Shown here: piece after piece, positions 37,029 to 45,288 of the stretch | Layout of the letters: each line of letters opens with the position of its first letter | Position numbering within the stretch: the first letter of the stretch is position 1 | Assembly (NCBI GenBank): GCA_035380245.1 | Contig: DAOSXA010000002.1 | Span: 1,116,001 to 1,180,000, forward strand | DNA length: 64,000 bases | Source: Candidatus Zixiibacteriota bacterium | Lineage (GTDB): Bacteria > Zixibacteria > MSB-5A5 > GN15 > FEB-12 | Reading direction: 5' to 3' | Notes under the pieces: generated by a model | What the model was told of the DNA's origin: nothing | Database searches by the model: none | The model's input: only the letters and a program-made list of their open reading frames with translations | Program-made: the position numbers and the translations under genes

Positions 37029-38193
37029 GTTTGATCCATTTCACCGGGTCGAGCGCCTCGCGGCCTCGACGTAATTCAAAGCGCACTTCGCCGTCTCCAC
37101 CGGCGGTGGCCAAAGTCGTCCCGGTTTGAACCATGCGCCCCTTGGCGACCGAAACCGTGCCGAGTCCGGCATAGGTACTGTAATACTGATCGCCATGATC
37201 GACAATAACGAAATTGCCGTAACCGCGCAATTCGCCCACATAGACCACCCGGCCCGAGGCAACCGCCGTTACCGCCCGACCGGTCTTGCCGCTGACCACG
37301 ATACCGGGGGAAAACGATTTGAGCCGAGTAATAGGATCGGTGGAATAACCGTAAGTAGTCGTGATCTTGCCTCGACAAGGCGCCCCCAACTGTCCCTTGA
37401 TCGACTCCAGGATCGAGGGTGTCACCGGTGCTTCGACGCTTGTCCCGGTAGTATGGCGACTTTCTTGTTCCAAACGGGCGACAATCGCTTCCATTTCTTC
37501 GGCGGCCTGCGCCAGCATAGATATCCGGTCGGCTTCGGCCGTTTTCTGCCGATGCAGTGTCGCCAATTCCTTTTCGCGTCGTTCCTTGCGGCTGGAGTCA
37601 AGCGATGTCGCCGTTTCTTTCTGCTTCCGTAAACTGGCTACTTTTTTACTCTCACCGCTCAGGTTGTCCAGACGGTCCTCGGTAACGGCTAACAACTCGG
37701 CTGTTTGTTCGATATTGGCTGATTCCAGTCCGGCTATCGCCCGCAGATAAACGGCCTGCCGCTTGAGTCTGATCTCTTCGTTGGGTTCGCTGGTGTAGGC
37801 TTCCACCGGTTCGCGTGATGCGATGTAAAATTGCCGGAGATTCCCAAGGTAGCGACGTCGCGTTCTCTCGAACAAATCCTGGGTATCACCTAACTGCTGT
37901 TCGGTGGAGGAAATTTCTCCCTTGATATTCTTGAGTTGTTTGCCGAGTCGCGAAATAATTTTTTGGTTCGAACTAATCCGTTGATCGTATTCGGAAACCT
38001 CTTTCTGGACGCTCAATTCTTCCTTCTTGAGCGAGTCCAGCGTCTGGCGGCCATCCTCGATCTCCTGTTGAATGCGCGCCAGTTCTTCCTTCTGATCCAG
38101 CATATCGTCGCGATTGTCGGCCCGGGCGGACATGAAAGGTGAGATTAAAAAACCAAGAGCCGTCAGAAGCAGTATCAAAAAGCGGGTCTTCAT
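37015..38193 (-). CDS. envC: EnvC-like murein hydrolase activator with degenerate LytM domain
   Basis: Periplasmic protein, 392 aa: signal peptide (MKTRFLILLLTALGFLIS), a long coiled coil (about residues 30-250, rich in Lys, Glu and Gln), then an M23/LytM domain (about 290-392). The zinc ligands are lost. There is no HxxxD motif before the core, the final HxH is VRF, and TYAGLG replaces the usual YAHL. That matches EnvC, an activator of cell-wall amidases rather than an enzyme. It is encoded directly after ftsX, whose protein recruits EnvC at the septum. The start at 38193 has GAGG upstream, inside the ftsX stop region. Confidence 0.88.
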   Translation of the reverse strand: MKTRFLILLLTALGFLISPFMSARADNRDDMLDQKEELARIQQEIEDGRQTLDSLKKEELSVQKEVSEYDQRISSNQKIISRLGKQLKNIKGEISSTEQQLGDTQDLFERTRRRYLGNLRQFYIASREPVEAYTSEPNEEIRLKRQAVYLRAIAGLESANIEQTAELLAVTEDRLDNLSGESKKVASLRKQKETATSLDSSRKERREKELATLHRQKTAEADRISMLAQAAEEMEAIVARLEQESRHTTGTSVEAPVTPSILESIKGQLGAPCRGKITTTYGYSTDPITRLKSFSPGIVVSGKTGRAVTAVASGRVVYVGELRGYGNFVIVDHGDQYYSTYAGLGTVSVAKGRMVQTGTTLATAGGDGEVRFELRRGREALDPVKWIKLDAF

Positions 38194-38198
38194 CCCCG

Positions 38199-39056
38199 TC
38201 ACCTCAGCATCTTGCGAATGCCGACATAACCACTGACCAGACCCAGCAACGTGCACGAAAAAACGAACCAGGCAATCTGGGACAGATCGGGCATGACAAT
38301 CTCGAATTGCGTGAAGGTAACCCGACTGAGACCATAGTCGATCAAGCACCATCCCAGCGCCGCGGCCAACCCGGCCACTAAGAGTCCTTCAAGAATGAAC
38401 GGCATCGCTAAAAAGAGTTTACCTGCCCCCAGCAAACGCATCTGGGCGAAGCCTACCGCTCGGGTCTGGGTCATCAGGCGAATGTTATTTGCTGAACTGA
38501 TGAGTGCCGCCAGCAGAATCAGTATGCCCAATAGAGAACCGATATCCTGAATCAACCCGGTCGTTTGCTCGACCTTGGCCAGCCAGCGACGACTGTAAAA
38601 GGTCTGATCGACTCCCTCCATCGCGTGCAGTTCATTCTCAACCAACTCCAGGTGACGGCTGTGCAAATAATTCGGATCAAAACCCAGGACCAACGATCGC
38701 GGCAAAGGATTGATGCTGTCATACCCGGCTAACAGATCGGTCCCCACCAGATAAGAGAGCTCCTCGCGGGCATTTTCCTTGGAAACGAATCTGACCGAGA
38801 TTACTCCCGGCAACTCCCTTACCCGGTCCATGAGTGGTGCAATCAACGAATCAGCCGGTTCTTCGGTTAAAACCACTTCCATCTTCAGATCGGCGATAAG
38901 GCGATCATAGAATTTTTGCGATGTCCCGGCTGCAATCCAGAAGAAATCGAATAAAACGAACAGGAGCATCATCGATAAAAACGAGCCGAACACGATTGAC
39001 CAGTGCCGTCCCATATTGCGGCCCAACTCGCGCAGGATGTAGAAAAAGAGCCTCAT
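38199..39056 (-). CDS. ftsX: Cell division protein FtsX
   Basis: A 285-aa inner-membrane protein with four transmembrane helices. The first is at about 22-46, then a periplasmic loop of about 120 residues containing PGVISVRFVSKENAREEL, then three C-terminal helices with the conserved MRLLGAGKLFLAMPFILEG segment. FtsX pairs with FtsE and transmits conformational change to periplasmic EnvC and amidases. ATGA overlap with ftsE. Confidence 0.93.
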   Translation of the reverse strand: MRLFFYILRELGRNMGRHWSIVFGSFLSMMLLFVLFDFFWIAAGTSQKFYDRLIADLKMEVVLTEEPADSLIAPLMDRVRELPGVISVRFVSKENAREELSYLVGTDLLAGYDSINPLPRSLVLGFDPNYLHSRHLELVENELHAMEGVDQTFYSRRWLAKVEQTTGLIQDIGSLLGILILLAALISSANNIRLMTQTRAVGFAQMRLLGAGKLFLAMPFILEGLLVAGLAAALGWCLIDYGLSRVTFTQFEIVMPDLSQIAWFVFSCTLLGLVSGYVGIRKMLR

Positions 39057-39718
39057 TCCAACGCTCCGTTCACGATCTGGTAGATATCGGCGTTGGGGAC
39101 TTCCCGCATCGGCGTATCGGAAGTCAGGATCAGCATCGACCGGCCCGAGGCGGACAGTTTGATCATATACTCGAAAGCCCAGTCAAGACTGCGCGAATCA
39201 AGCCCGGCAGCCGGTTCGTCCACGATAATCAACGGTTGATTGCCGATAGCGGCACGAGCGAATTGTGTCAGGGCATATTCCACCCGGGTCAGGCGTTCCG
39301 GGTATTCGTTAGCCAGTTTCAGAAGCGAGAACTCGGTCAATATCTTGAATAGCCGATCACGGCGCAGCTTCGGACGTTCTCCGCTGAGAACGAGTGGAAA
39401 AAGCACATTTTCAGCCACGGTCATGGTCGGCACCAGCCCGAAAATCCCCCCCACTCCGCCGATCTTTCGCCGAGTCCCCTTGAGCCAGCGTTTCTTGCCG
39501 TCGGAAATGCAGCGACCGAACATTTCAACCGAACCGCTGTCGGGAAGACGCAGGCCGGTCAGAAGTTCCACCAGACTGGTTTTACCGGAACCGGCCGGTC
39601 CGGAGATCATGGCAGAGCGTTCCGCCTCAATAACCAGATTGAGGTTGTCGAATATCTGCTCGCCGCGCCCGGATTTCAGGCAAATGTTGGTCAGTTCAAC
39701 GATGTTAGTATCGGACAT
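39053..39718 (-). CDS. ftsE: FtsE-like ABC ATPase with degenerate signature motif
   Basis: A 221-aa ABC ATPase. Walker A is GPAGSGKTSLVELL and Walker B is LIIVDEPAAGLD. The LSGGQ signature that should precede Walker B is replaced by RLTRVEYALTQFARA, and the last strand ends TSDTPM without the usual H-loop histidine. FtsE normally has an intact signature, so ATP turnover here may be weak. Function is assigned from the adjacent ftsX and envC-like genes. The frame is open to 39769, but the ATG at 39718 begins MSDTNIVELTN like other ABC ATPases. No clear ribosome site is seen. Confidence 0.85.
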   Translation of the reverse strand: MSDTNIVELTNICLKSGRGEQIFDNLNLVIEAERSAMISGPAGSGKTSLVELLTGLRLPDSGSVEMFGRCISDGKKRWLKGTRRKIGGVGGIFGLVPTMTVAENVLFPLVLSGERPKLRRDRLFKILTEFSLLKLANEYPERLTRVEYALTQFARAAIGNQPLIIVDEPAAGLDSRSLDWAFEYMIKLSASGRSMLILTSDTPMREVPNADIYQIVNGALE

Positions 39719-39841
39719 AGCGTTATACCCAGCGATAGAAAACGGCGACAAAACGTCGCCTGACAGCACCGCATCGGTTTATACTAAATGCCCTGTAAAT
39801 CGCTTGGCAACTAAAATCGGGATTATCCGCCCCGGTCAAAG

Positions 39842-39870
39842 AAAAAGCCACACCGGAAAGTGTGGCTTTT
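39842..39870 (-). terminator. Rho-independent terminator downstream of rho
   Basis: Hairpin GCCACAC / GTGTGGC (39847-39853 and 39860-39866) with a six-base loop. It is flanked by A-rich sequence on one side and T-rich on the other, so on the minus strand GCCACAC-TTTCCG-GTGTGGC is followed by TTTTTC. Lies about 22 bases after the rho stop and separates rho from ftsE. Confidence 0.85.
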
Positions 39871-39891
39871 ATTATGTAATTTGGAGAATAC

Positions 39892-41139
39892 TCAGTCTTT
39901 CATGGAAGCGAGAAAACGTTCGTTGCTCTTGCTCTTACGCATGCGGTCGATCAGGAATTCCATCGCTTCGATCGGATTCATTTCGGCCAGGAACTTGCGC
40001 AGAATCCAGATCTTCTTGAGCACCTCTTCCTCGATCAGCAATTCTTCCTTACGGGTAGAGGAGCGATTGATATCCATCGCCGGGAAAATTCTCCGATCGG
40101 CCAGACGGCGATCCAGCACCATTTCCATGTTGCCGGTGCCTTTGAACTCTTCGAAAATCACCTCGTCCATGCGGGAGCCGGTTTCTATCAGAGCGGTGGC
40201 GATAATCGTCAGCGAGCCGCCGGACTCGATATTACGCGCCGCACCGAAGAATCTTTTCGGCTTGTGCAAGGCGTTGGAGTCCACACCGCCGGAAAGAATT
40301 TTACCGGAGTGCGGCACTACCGAGTTATGAGCGCGAGCCAGACGAGTAATCGAATCGAGCAAAATAACCACATCATGGCCGTGCTCGGTAAGGCGCTTTG
40401 ATTTCTCCAGGACCATGTTGGCGACCTGGACGTGACGCTCGGCCGGTTCATCGAAAGTCGAAGAGATAACTTCGCCTTTGACCGACCGACGCATGTCGGT
40501 TACTTCCTCCGGTCGTTCATCGATCAGAAGCACGATCAGCTTGACCTCGGGATGATTAGCCACGATCGACTGGGCGATTCGCTGCAGGATAATCGTCTTA
40601 CCGGCTTTCGGCGGCGAGGTGATCAAAGCACGCTGGCCTTTGCCGATCGGACACATCAGGTCGATAATGCGGGTTGTCAGTTCCTCGGGATGAAGCTCCA
40701 GTTTGTAAGGCTCATCCGGATAAAGCGGCACGAGATTGTCGAACAGGACTTTACTCTTGGCTTTTTCGGGATCGTCAAAATTGACCGATTCGATTTTCAG
40801 CAGGGCGAAATACCGCTCGTTATCCTTCGGCGGCCGAACCTGACCGGAAATAATATCCCCGGTGCGGAGATCAAACCGCTTGATCTGCGAAGGCGAGACA
40901 TAGATATCATCCTGCCCCGGCAGATAGTTATAATCCGGCGAACGCAGGAATCCATACCCCTCATCCAGAATCTCGAGGACGCCTTCGGCGAGAATAATGC
41001 CGTCGGCGGTCGAGGCGTTCTCCATGATTTTGTAGATCAGTTCCGACTTGCGCAGGCCCGAGACGCCGGGAATATCCAATTCCTCGGCAATCTTGAGCAA
41101 ATCGGCAATTGTCTTTGATTTTAAGTCTGCCAGTTCCAT
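39892..41139 (-). CDS. rho: Transcription termination factor Rho
   Basis: Hexameric RNA-dependent ATPase/helicase, 415 aa. The N-terminal Rho-N domain is LKSKTIADLLKIAEELDI, the cold-shock-like RNA-binding domain contains GYGFLRSPDYNYLPGQDDIYV, the P-loop is SPPKAGKTIILQRI, and DERPEEVTDMRR and GGVDSNALHKPKRFFGAARN follow. Length is standard. AGGAAG precedes the ATG. Confidence 0.98.
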   Translation of the reverse strand: MELADLKSKTIADLLKIAEELDIPGVSGLRKSELIYKIMENASTADGIILAEGVLEILDEGYGFLRSPDYNYLPGQDDIYVSPSQIKRFDLRTGDIISGQVRPPKDNERYFALLKIESVNFDDPEKAKSKVLFDNLVPLYPDEPYKLELHPEELTTRIIDLMCPIGKGQRALITSPPKAGKTIILQRIAQSIVANHPEVKLIVLLIDERPEEVTDMRRSVKGEVISSTFDEPAERHVQVANMVLEKSKRLTEHGHDVVILLDSITRLARAHNSVVPHSGKILSGGVDSNALHKPKRFFGAARNIESGGSLTIIATALIETGSRMDEVIFEEFKGTGNMEMVLDRRLADRRIFPAMDINRSSTRKEELLIEEEVLKKIWILRKFLAEMNPIEAMEFLIDRMRKSKSNERFLASMKD

Positions 41140-41188
41140 GAGACTTCCTGGTTATATATGTTAATTATGAAAATACGCCTGGTTGGTG

Positions 41189-41548
41189 TCAGTTGTCGAA
41201 CAACTGCTCCTGCGGGGCATCACCCCACAGTTTTTCGAGAGCGTAGAACTGCCGGGTCGGTTCCTGGAAAACGTGAACCACCACGTCAATATAATCCAGA
41301 AGCACCCAATTGCCCTCAGTGAGCCCCTCAACATGGTAGGGCTTGATTCCTCTTTCTTCGAGGAGCCCCTCCTGAATCGCCCTGGCGATTGCCTTGACAT
41401 GCATGTCCGCCTCGCCCGAGACGATCACAAAATAGTCGGTTACCGACGAAAGTTTCGCGACTTTAAGGACTCTGACATCAAATCCCTTTTTGTTCAATGC
41501 CAGACGACCCGCTTCGCGCGCCAGTTCAAGAGCCGGATACTCGCTCAA
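41189..41548 (-). CDS. rsfS: Ribosomal silencing factor RsfS
   Basis: A 119-aa protein of the Iojap/YbeB family that binds uL14 and blocks subunit joining under starvation. Core motifs: TDYFVIVSGEADMHVKAIA, GNWVLLDYIDVVVHVF and REFY-type ending TRQFYALEKLWGDAP. Followed by rho 49 bases downstream and preceded by the LytR_C gene nine bases upstream. Confidence 0.95.
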   Translation of the reverse strand: MSEYPALELAREAGRLALNKKGFDVRVLKVAKLSSVTDYFVIVSGEADMHVKAIARAIQEGLLEERGIKPYHVEGLTEGNWVLLDYIDVVVHVFQEPTRQFYALEKLWGDAPQEQLFDN

Positions 41549-41557
41549 TTCTCTTCT

Positions 41558-42088
41558 TCAGTTCTCCTTCTCCGCCGTCAGCGGCAGATTGATCGATTCA
41601 AAGTCGGCGCCCAGAACCAGTGTCACCGTCACTTGTTTGTAATTGTTCTCCAACGGACGGTAGACCACCTCCGAAGCACTTATTCCAAGCTTGGCCGCGA
41701 GCAACGTCGCCACACGCTTGTTCTCTTCACGGGAGATGATCATCGACTTGGGCACATCGCGTATCTCGAAATTGTCGGTGTCGACAACCTTGATTTCGAT
41801 ATCCTGATCGGCATAATCGGCCAGCATATCGGCCGTACGAGAGGCCAGACCGCTGATACCGCAGCCGTTTAAGACCTGGAGCCTGATAGTATGATCGGGG
41901 CTGTCCAAGGTTTTGGAAACACCGCCGGTAACCCGGATCGAGATCGAAGCCACATACAGCACTACCAGGATAAAAGCAGTGGCAATAACCACCTCCAGCA
42001 CCCGGCTGCCGGTCAGGAGTGATTTCAGAAAGCCGGGCTTACTGGTCCGGCTGGTCGATTTGGATTTGGTGGATGTTCTTTTTGGCAT
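41558..42088 (-). CDS. LytR C-terminal domain (LytR_C) membrane protein
   Basis: A 176-aa protein with a Ser/Thr/Lys-rich cytoplasmic tail, one membrane helix (about residues 33-51) and an extracytoplasmic LytR_C domain. Its LQVLNGCGISGLASRTADML segment is the family signature. LytR_C domains occur at the end of LytR-CpsA-Psr proteins and as stand-alone anchored proteins, often next to rsfS as here. Function is unknown. Confidence 0.85.
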   Translation of the reverse strand: MPKRTSTKSKSTSRTSKPGFLKSLLTGSRVLEVVIATAFILVVLYVASISIRVTGGVSKTLDSPDHTIRLQVLNGCGISGLASRTADMLADYADQDIEIKVVDTDNFEIRDVPKSMIISREENKRVATLLAAKLGISASEVVYRPLENNYKQVTVTLVLGADFESINLPLTAEKEN

Positions 42089-42138
42089 TTAAGAGATAGA
42101 TAGAACGAAGCGAGGGAATCCGGAAGTCAGGATCCCGC

Positions 42139-42612
42139 TCAAGGGCCTACAGGTTCAAGCCAATAACCGCTCCTGTTGAAATTATTATAATACGGACTTA
42201 AATAACCCTGGTAGGTTTGCACCTGGATGATAGCCCGGAATTTGTTTGAGGGATGGTAATCCAGGGTGAAACCGGGGAGTATGGTGGCATCCTCATCGGT
42301 GCTGAACACACCGCCCGAATGCGCGATGCCGATATTGAGGGCCAGCGAAAGACTCGGGGTAAATTCATACAGCATATTCGTTTGAAACAGGCCGACCGTC
42401 CCCGATCCAATGCCTCCGGAAAAGAACGATACCGAATATGAGTTGGACCATTTGATCTTGGAGAAATCAAGCAGTGAAAACGGACTACTGCCCGGAGAAA
42501 GTCCTACGGATGCATCGTTCGACAGCTTATCCAACGCCGCCTGATCGGCCATTTGTGCCGATACCGCTGCGGCCAGTATTAAAATCGTCATCACTGTAAC
42601 AAATGATCTCAT
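42139..42612 (-). CDS. Exported protein of unknown function, possible small outer-membrane beta-barrel
   Basis: A 157-aa protein with a signal peptide (FVTVMTILILAAAVSAQ). The rest has alternating hydrophobic residues and aromatic strand ends, as in SNSYSVSFFSGG, SLSLALNIGIAHSGG and KFRAIIQVQTYQG. That pattern suggests several beta-strands and hence a small barrel or beta-sandwich. No family recognised. It has its own promoter (TTGACT-17-TAACTT) and AAGGAG 11 bases before the ATG. Confidence 0.65.
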   Translation of the reverse strand: MRSFVTVMTILILAAAVSAQMADQAALDKLSNDASVGLSPGSSPFSLLDFSKIKWSNSYSVSFFSGGIGSGTVGLFQTNMLYEFTPSLSLALNIGIAHSGGVFSTDEDATILPGFTLDYHPSNKFRAIIQVQTYQGYLSPYYNNFNRSGYWLEPVGP

Positions 42613-42644
42613 AATTCGGCAGGCTCCTTACCTTCCCTCGTCTC

Positions 42645-42673
42645 AAGTTACCGGTCAGATCTATCGCAGTCAA
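42645..42673 (-). promoter_or_regulatory. Promoter of the exported-protein gene at 42.1-42.6 kb
   Basis: Minus-strand TTGACT (42668-42673), 17-base spacer, TAACTT (42645-42650). Leader of about 25 bases with AAGGAG, unlike the leaderless geometry seen at purM. Confidence 0.5.
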
Positions 42674-42802
42674 TAAAAAACCGCAACCGGGTTCAGTCTA
42701 GATATCGGACTAACCCTTAGCCGGTATTACTTGTACGATCAGAGAGTTGAATCGAATCAAAAACATTTGGTATCAGGTCCTTTGGGGCCTCCCGAGACTT
42801 AA

Positions 42803-42921
42803 GGAATGTTGAAAAAGGCGAATGCAAAGATATTCAGCAAACCACAACCGTAATGCGGGCGACACAAAATCCCCTACTACGCGAAGCCGGAGCCAACAAG
42901 CGTGTAGTCCGGGGGATGTTC
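42803..42921 (+). repeat. MITE-like element copy i (right end missing)
   Basis: Opens GGAATGTTGAAAAAGG, then shares GATATTCAGCAAA.CACAACCGTAATGCGGGCGACACAA-type sequence with copies at 45.06 and 62.5 kb. An internal hairpin pairs ACTACGCG (42876-42883) with CGTGTAGT (42901-42908), with one G-U. The element stops exactly at the stop codon of the minus-strand gene starting at 43659. The rest of the 42613-42802 gap holds the promoter described separately. Confidence 0.8.
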
Positions 42922-43659
42922 TCAGATATCGAACTTGGCAGCCAGTTCCTCGAGTTGCTCGACTGAATTGACTCCAAGACACTCATCGGCGTCATCGGCG
43001 GCTACGACTGCCACGCAATGTCCCTCAGCGCGAAGAATCTTGACCGCGTCCGGCAGATAATACTCTTTTTGGGCGTTGTCCTTGCCGACCCGGGCTAATG
43101 CTTTGAACATCAGGCGGTTGTCGAAACAGAATGTCCCTGAGTTGATTTCGCCTATCTTAAGCTGTTCCTCGGTAGCATCCTTGTGCTCGACAATTTCTTT
43201 CAGCAGATCGGAATCGCCGTCGCGAATGATCCGTCCGTAACCGGCGGGCTTTTTCGGGAAAGCCGATAAACAGGTAGCCGCCGCCCCGGAGGATTCATGT
43301 CGATCCATCAGGTTGCGGATAGAAGCCGCACTGAGAAACGGGACATCACCGAGAGCGATAAGAGTGGTGCCGTCGAAATCCTCCATGAGCTTCTCGGCCA
43401 TTCGCACTGCATGGCCGGTTCCCTCCTGCTTGTGCTGCCAGACGATTCGTACCGGCTCGCCCTTCAGTTCCTGTTCGACCAGTTCCCCTTTGAAACCGAT
43501 CACGACGACAATCCGATCCAAATCGAGCGTCTTGAGCGTTTCGAGCAGGATACGGATCATAGGACGACCGTGAATGGGATGGAGGACTTTGGGCAAGTCG
43601 GAGTGCATCCGCTTGCCTTTACCGGCGGCCAGGACTATCGCAGCACGTTTAGCAGGCAT
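42922..43659 (-). CDS. GlmU-type nucleotidyltransferase (uridylyltransferase domain only)
   Basis: A 245-aa Rossmann-like sugar-1-phosphate nucleotidyltransferase. N-terminal loop AIVLAAGKGKRMHSDLPKVL, then GRPMIRILLETL, QHKQEGTGHAV, ALGDVPFLSA and EINSGTFCFD closely match the N-terminal half of GlmU (GlcNAc-1-P uridylyltransferase). The left-handed beta-helix acetyltransferase half is absent, so the acetylation step would need another gene. GGGAG lies upstream of the ATG. Confidence 0.88.
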   Translation of the reverse strand: MPAKRAAIVLAAGKGKRMHSDLPKVLHPIHGRPMIRILLETLKTLDLDRIVVVIGFKGELVEQELKGEPVRIVWQHKQEGTGHAVRMAEKLMEDFDGTTLIALGDVPFLSAASIRNLMDRHESSGAAATCLSAFPKKPAGYGRIIRDGDSDLLKEIVEHKDATEEQLKIGEINSGTFCFDNRLMFKALARVGKDNAQKEYYLPDAVKILRAEGHCVAVVAADDADECLGVNSVEQLEELAAKFDI

Positions 43660-43722
43660 AACTTCTCCCGGAATGAAAAAACATCAGAACTGTCGCTCTT
43701 GGGGGGTATCGGACGCCGGGGC

Positions 43723-44076
43723 TTACAGCTCCACCGGCCGGTTATCTTTGTCAACATGGACTATGGCAGGCTTAAAACCGCGAGCCTCCTCCGGGGTCAT
43801 GTGACCGTAAGCAATGATGATAACGAGGTCGCCGACCTGCCCCTTACGAGCGGCCGCGCCGTTCAGCTCGATTGCCCCGGAACCCGGTTTTCCCTCGATC
43901 ACATAAGTCTCGAACCGTTCACCGTTGGTGATGTTGGCAACCTGAACCTTCTCATAAGGCAGCAGGTTGGCCTTCGCCATCAAATCAGTCGGGATTGAGA
44001 TCGACCCGACATAATCGAGGCAGGCATCGGTGATCGTTGCCCGATGGATTTTTGATTTACAGATCGTAACTAACAT
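43723..44076 (-). CDS. panD: Aspartate 1-decarboxylase PanD
   Basis: Pyruvoyl enzyme making beta-alanine for pantothenate. The self-cleavage site is Gly-Ser in DYVGSISI (about residues 24-25). ERFETYVIEG and the ANLLPYEKVQV segment are typical, and the length is 117 aa. It works with panC (45.3-46.1 kb), which joins beta-alanine to pantoate. The two genes are separated by a Nudix gene and repeats rather than being adjacent. A good promoter lies 40 bases upstream. Confidence 0.96.
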   Translation of the reverse strand: MLVTICKSKIHRATITDACLDYVGSISIPTDLMAKANLLPYEKVQVANITNGERFETYVIEGKPGSGAIELNGAAARKGQVGDLVIIIAYGHMTPEEARGFKPAIVHVDKDNRPVEL

Positions 44077-44113
44077 GGCTCTGTGCTCGTCAATAGTCCA
44101 ATCTCAGCGGCCT

Positions 44114-44141
44114 AATATAGTCAAAATGATCTATTTGGCAA
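44114..44141 (-). promoter_or_regulatory. panD promoter
   Basis: Minus-strand TTGCCA (44136-44141), 16-base spacer, TATATT (44114-44119). The start would be about 30 bases before the panD ATG. Confidence 0.55.
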
Positions 44142-44208
44142 GCTGTTTGGTCCTTTTGGACATTGTCTCCAATCCTGAAACACATTGCCTGATAACGAAG
44201 TTCCGAAA

Positions 44209-44685
44209 TCAGGGTTTGATCTCTACCCAGTTTTTAGCCGGGAAAATCTCGAGTTCGTCAACGATCAAGTCAATCGACGTAATGAGGTTTTTCCAGGTTA
44301 CCATGTGACGTGCTTTATGCGGAGTAGTCCAGCGATAAGCACAGTTTTCGGGATTCAGGGTAACCTCGGCATCCTCGGGCACCACCGCCACGATGGTCGG
44401 CAACACCCAGATAGTATCTTCTTCCGGTTCATAGAATTGGATAGTGTGCTCGGTAGCCCAAATTGAACTCGGGGCCATCCCGGTCTCTTCTTTGATTTCA
44501 CGAGTCACCACTTGTGCCACCGTTTCCGTACTTCGTTTGGAACCGGTAACAAAACCCCAGGTACCGCCGTAAGTTTCGCTTTCGGAACGCTGCAGCAGCA
44601 GGAATTTCCAGCCGTCGTAGTCTTTCTTGACCACGGCGCAGCTAACTCCGGGAGCTTCTATCTTTATATTCGTTCTGTCGGGCAT
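44209..44685 (-). CDS. Nudix hydrolase
   Basis: A 158-aa Nudix protein. The box is intact as GSKRSTETVAQVVTREIKEE followed by TG, matching Gx5Ex7REUxEExGU, so it should hydrolyse a nucleoside diphosphate derivative. C-terminal region RWTTPHKARHMVTWKNLI resembles dihydroneopterin triphosphate or (di)nucleotide pyrophosphatases, but the substrate is not determinable. Possible promoter TTGACG-17-ACATTA about 70 bases upstream. Confidence 0.9.
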   Translation of the reverse strand: MPDRTNIKIEAPGVSCAVVKKDYDGWKFLLLQRSESETYGGTWGFVTGSKRSTETVAQVVTREIKEETGMAPSSIWATEHTIQFYEPEEDTIWVLPTIVAVVPEDAEVTLNPENCAYRWTTPHKARHMVTWKNLITSIDLIVDELEIFPAKNWVEIKP

Positions 44686-44834
44686 AAAAACCTGTCTCCT
44701 GTCCTTTTTTACATAATTGGCCGCTAATGTAACTTCTTTAACCGATTCGTCAAGGCAAAACGGACAGGCGCAGAATGTCGCAAGATGTCAGGAAGAAAAC
44801 AGCCGGACATGCTTGTTTGCCGGTAGAACGTAAG

Positions 44835-44910
44835 TTATCCACATTCGAGATTCGCGGATTGCACGTATCGCAGTTCCCGGCAGACAGTTACACGGAATTG
44901 GGTTTGTTTT
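44835..44910 (-). repeat. 76-bp dispersed element with DnaA-box-like end, copy c
   Basis: Read on the minus strand it begins AAAACAAACCCAATTCCG and ends TGTGGATAA (TTATCCACA at 44835-44843 on the plus strand), 67 bases after its first base as in copies a and b. It sits between the Nudix gene and the MITE-like element. From 44911 to 45054 nothing was recognised apart from GC-rich sequence. Confidence 0.8.
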
Positions 44911-45054
44911 AAATAATTATAATTTCAGTACATTCTCCTTCCCGCCGCGGGTCGGGCGCGCACGGCGCCAAGCCATCATCTACGTACCGTCGATCGCATT
45001 CTGTAGCGAAAACGTGTGATAAACGCCGTGGGCGCACCTAGTCCCAGGGCAGAG

Positions 45055-45203
45055 GATTGAAAAAGCCATACGCCCGGATATTCAGTAAAACACAACTATA
45101 ATGCGGGCGACACAAGGCCACCCGCTACGCGAGGTTAGAGCTCTTAAACGCGTAGCGGCGGGGCTTGTCTCCGCCGCAGCAGAGATTATTCAACACTCCC
45201 CTT
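45055..45203 (+). repeat. MITE-like element copy ii (most complete)
   Basis: Left end near GGATTGAAAAAGCC, right end ATTATTCAACACTCCCC, giving an imperfect terminal inverted repeat. Internal hairpin 1 is a perfect 10-bp stem CCGCTACGCG / CGCGTAGCGG (45122-45131 and 45149-45158). Hairpin 2 is GCGGCGG-GGCTTGTCT-CCGCCGC (45155-45177). It covers the middle of the 603-base gap between panC and the Nudix gene, on the 3' side of panC. Confidence 0.85.
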
Positions 45204-45288
45204 CGCCCAGATGACGCTTTTAAGAGGTGATGCTTTCCGGGCAACCAATGGCTCACCCGTGGGCAAATGGGCTACCGGCGACGGACGC

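Noticed and set aside
44911..45054. GC-rich stretch with small self-complementary runs, considered as a structured RNA
   Set aside because: No stable extended fold, promoter or known RNA motif could be made out by eye.
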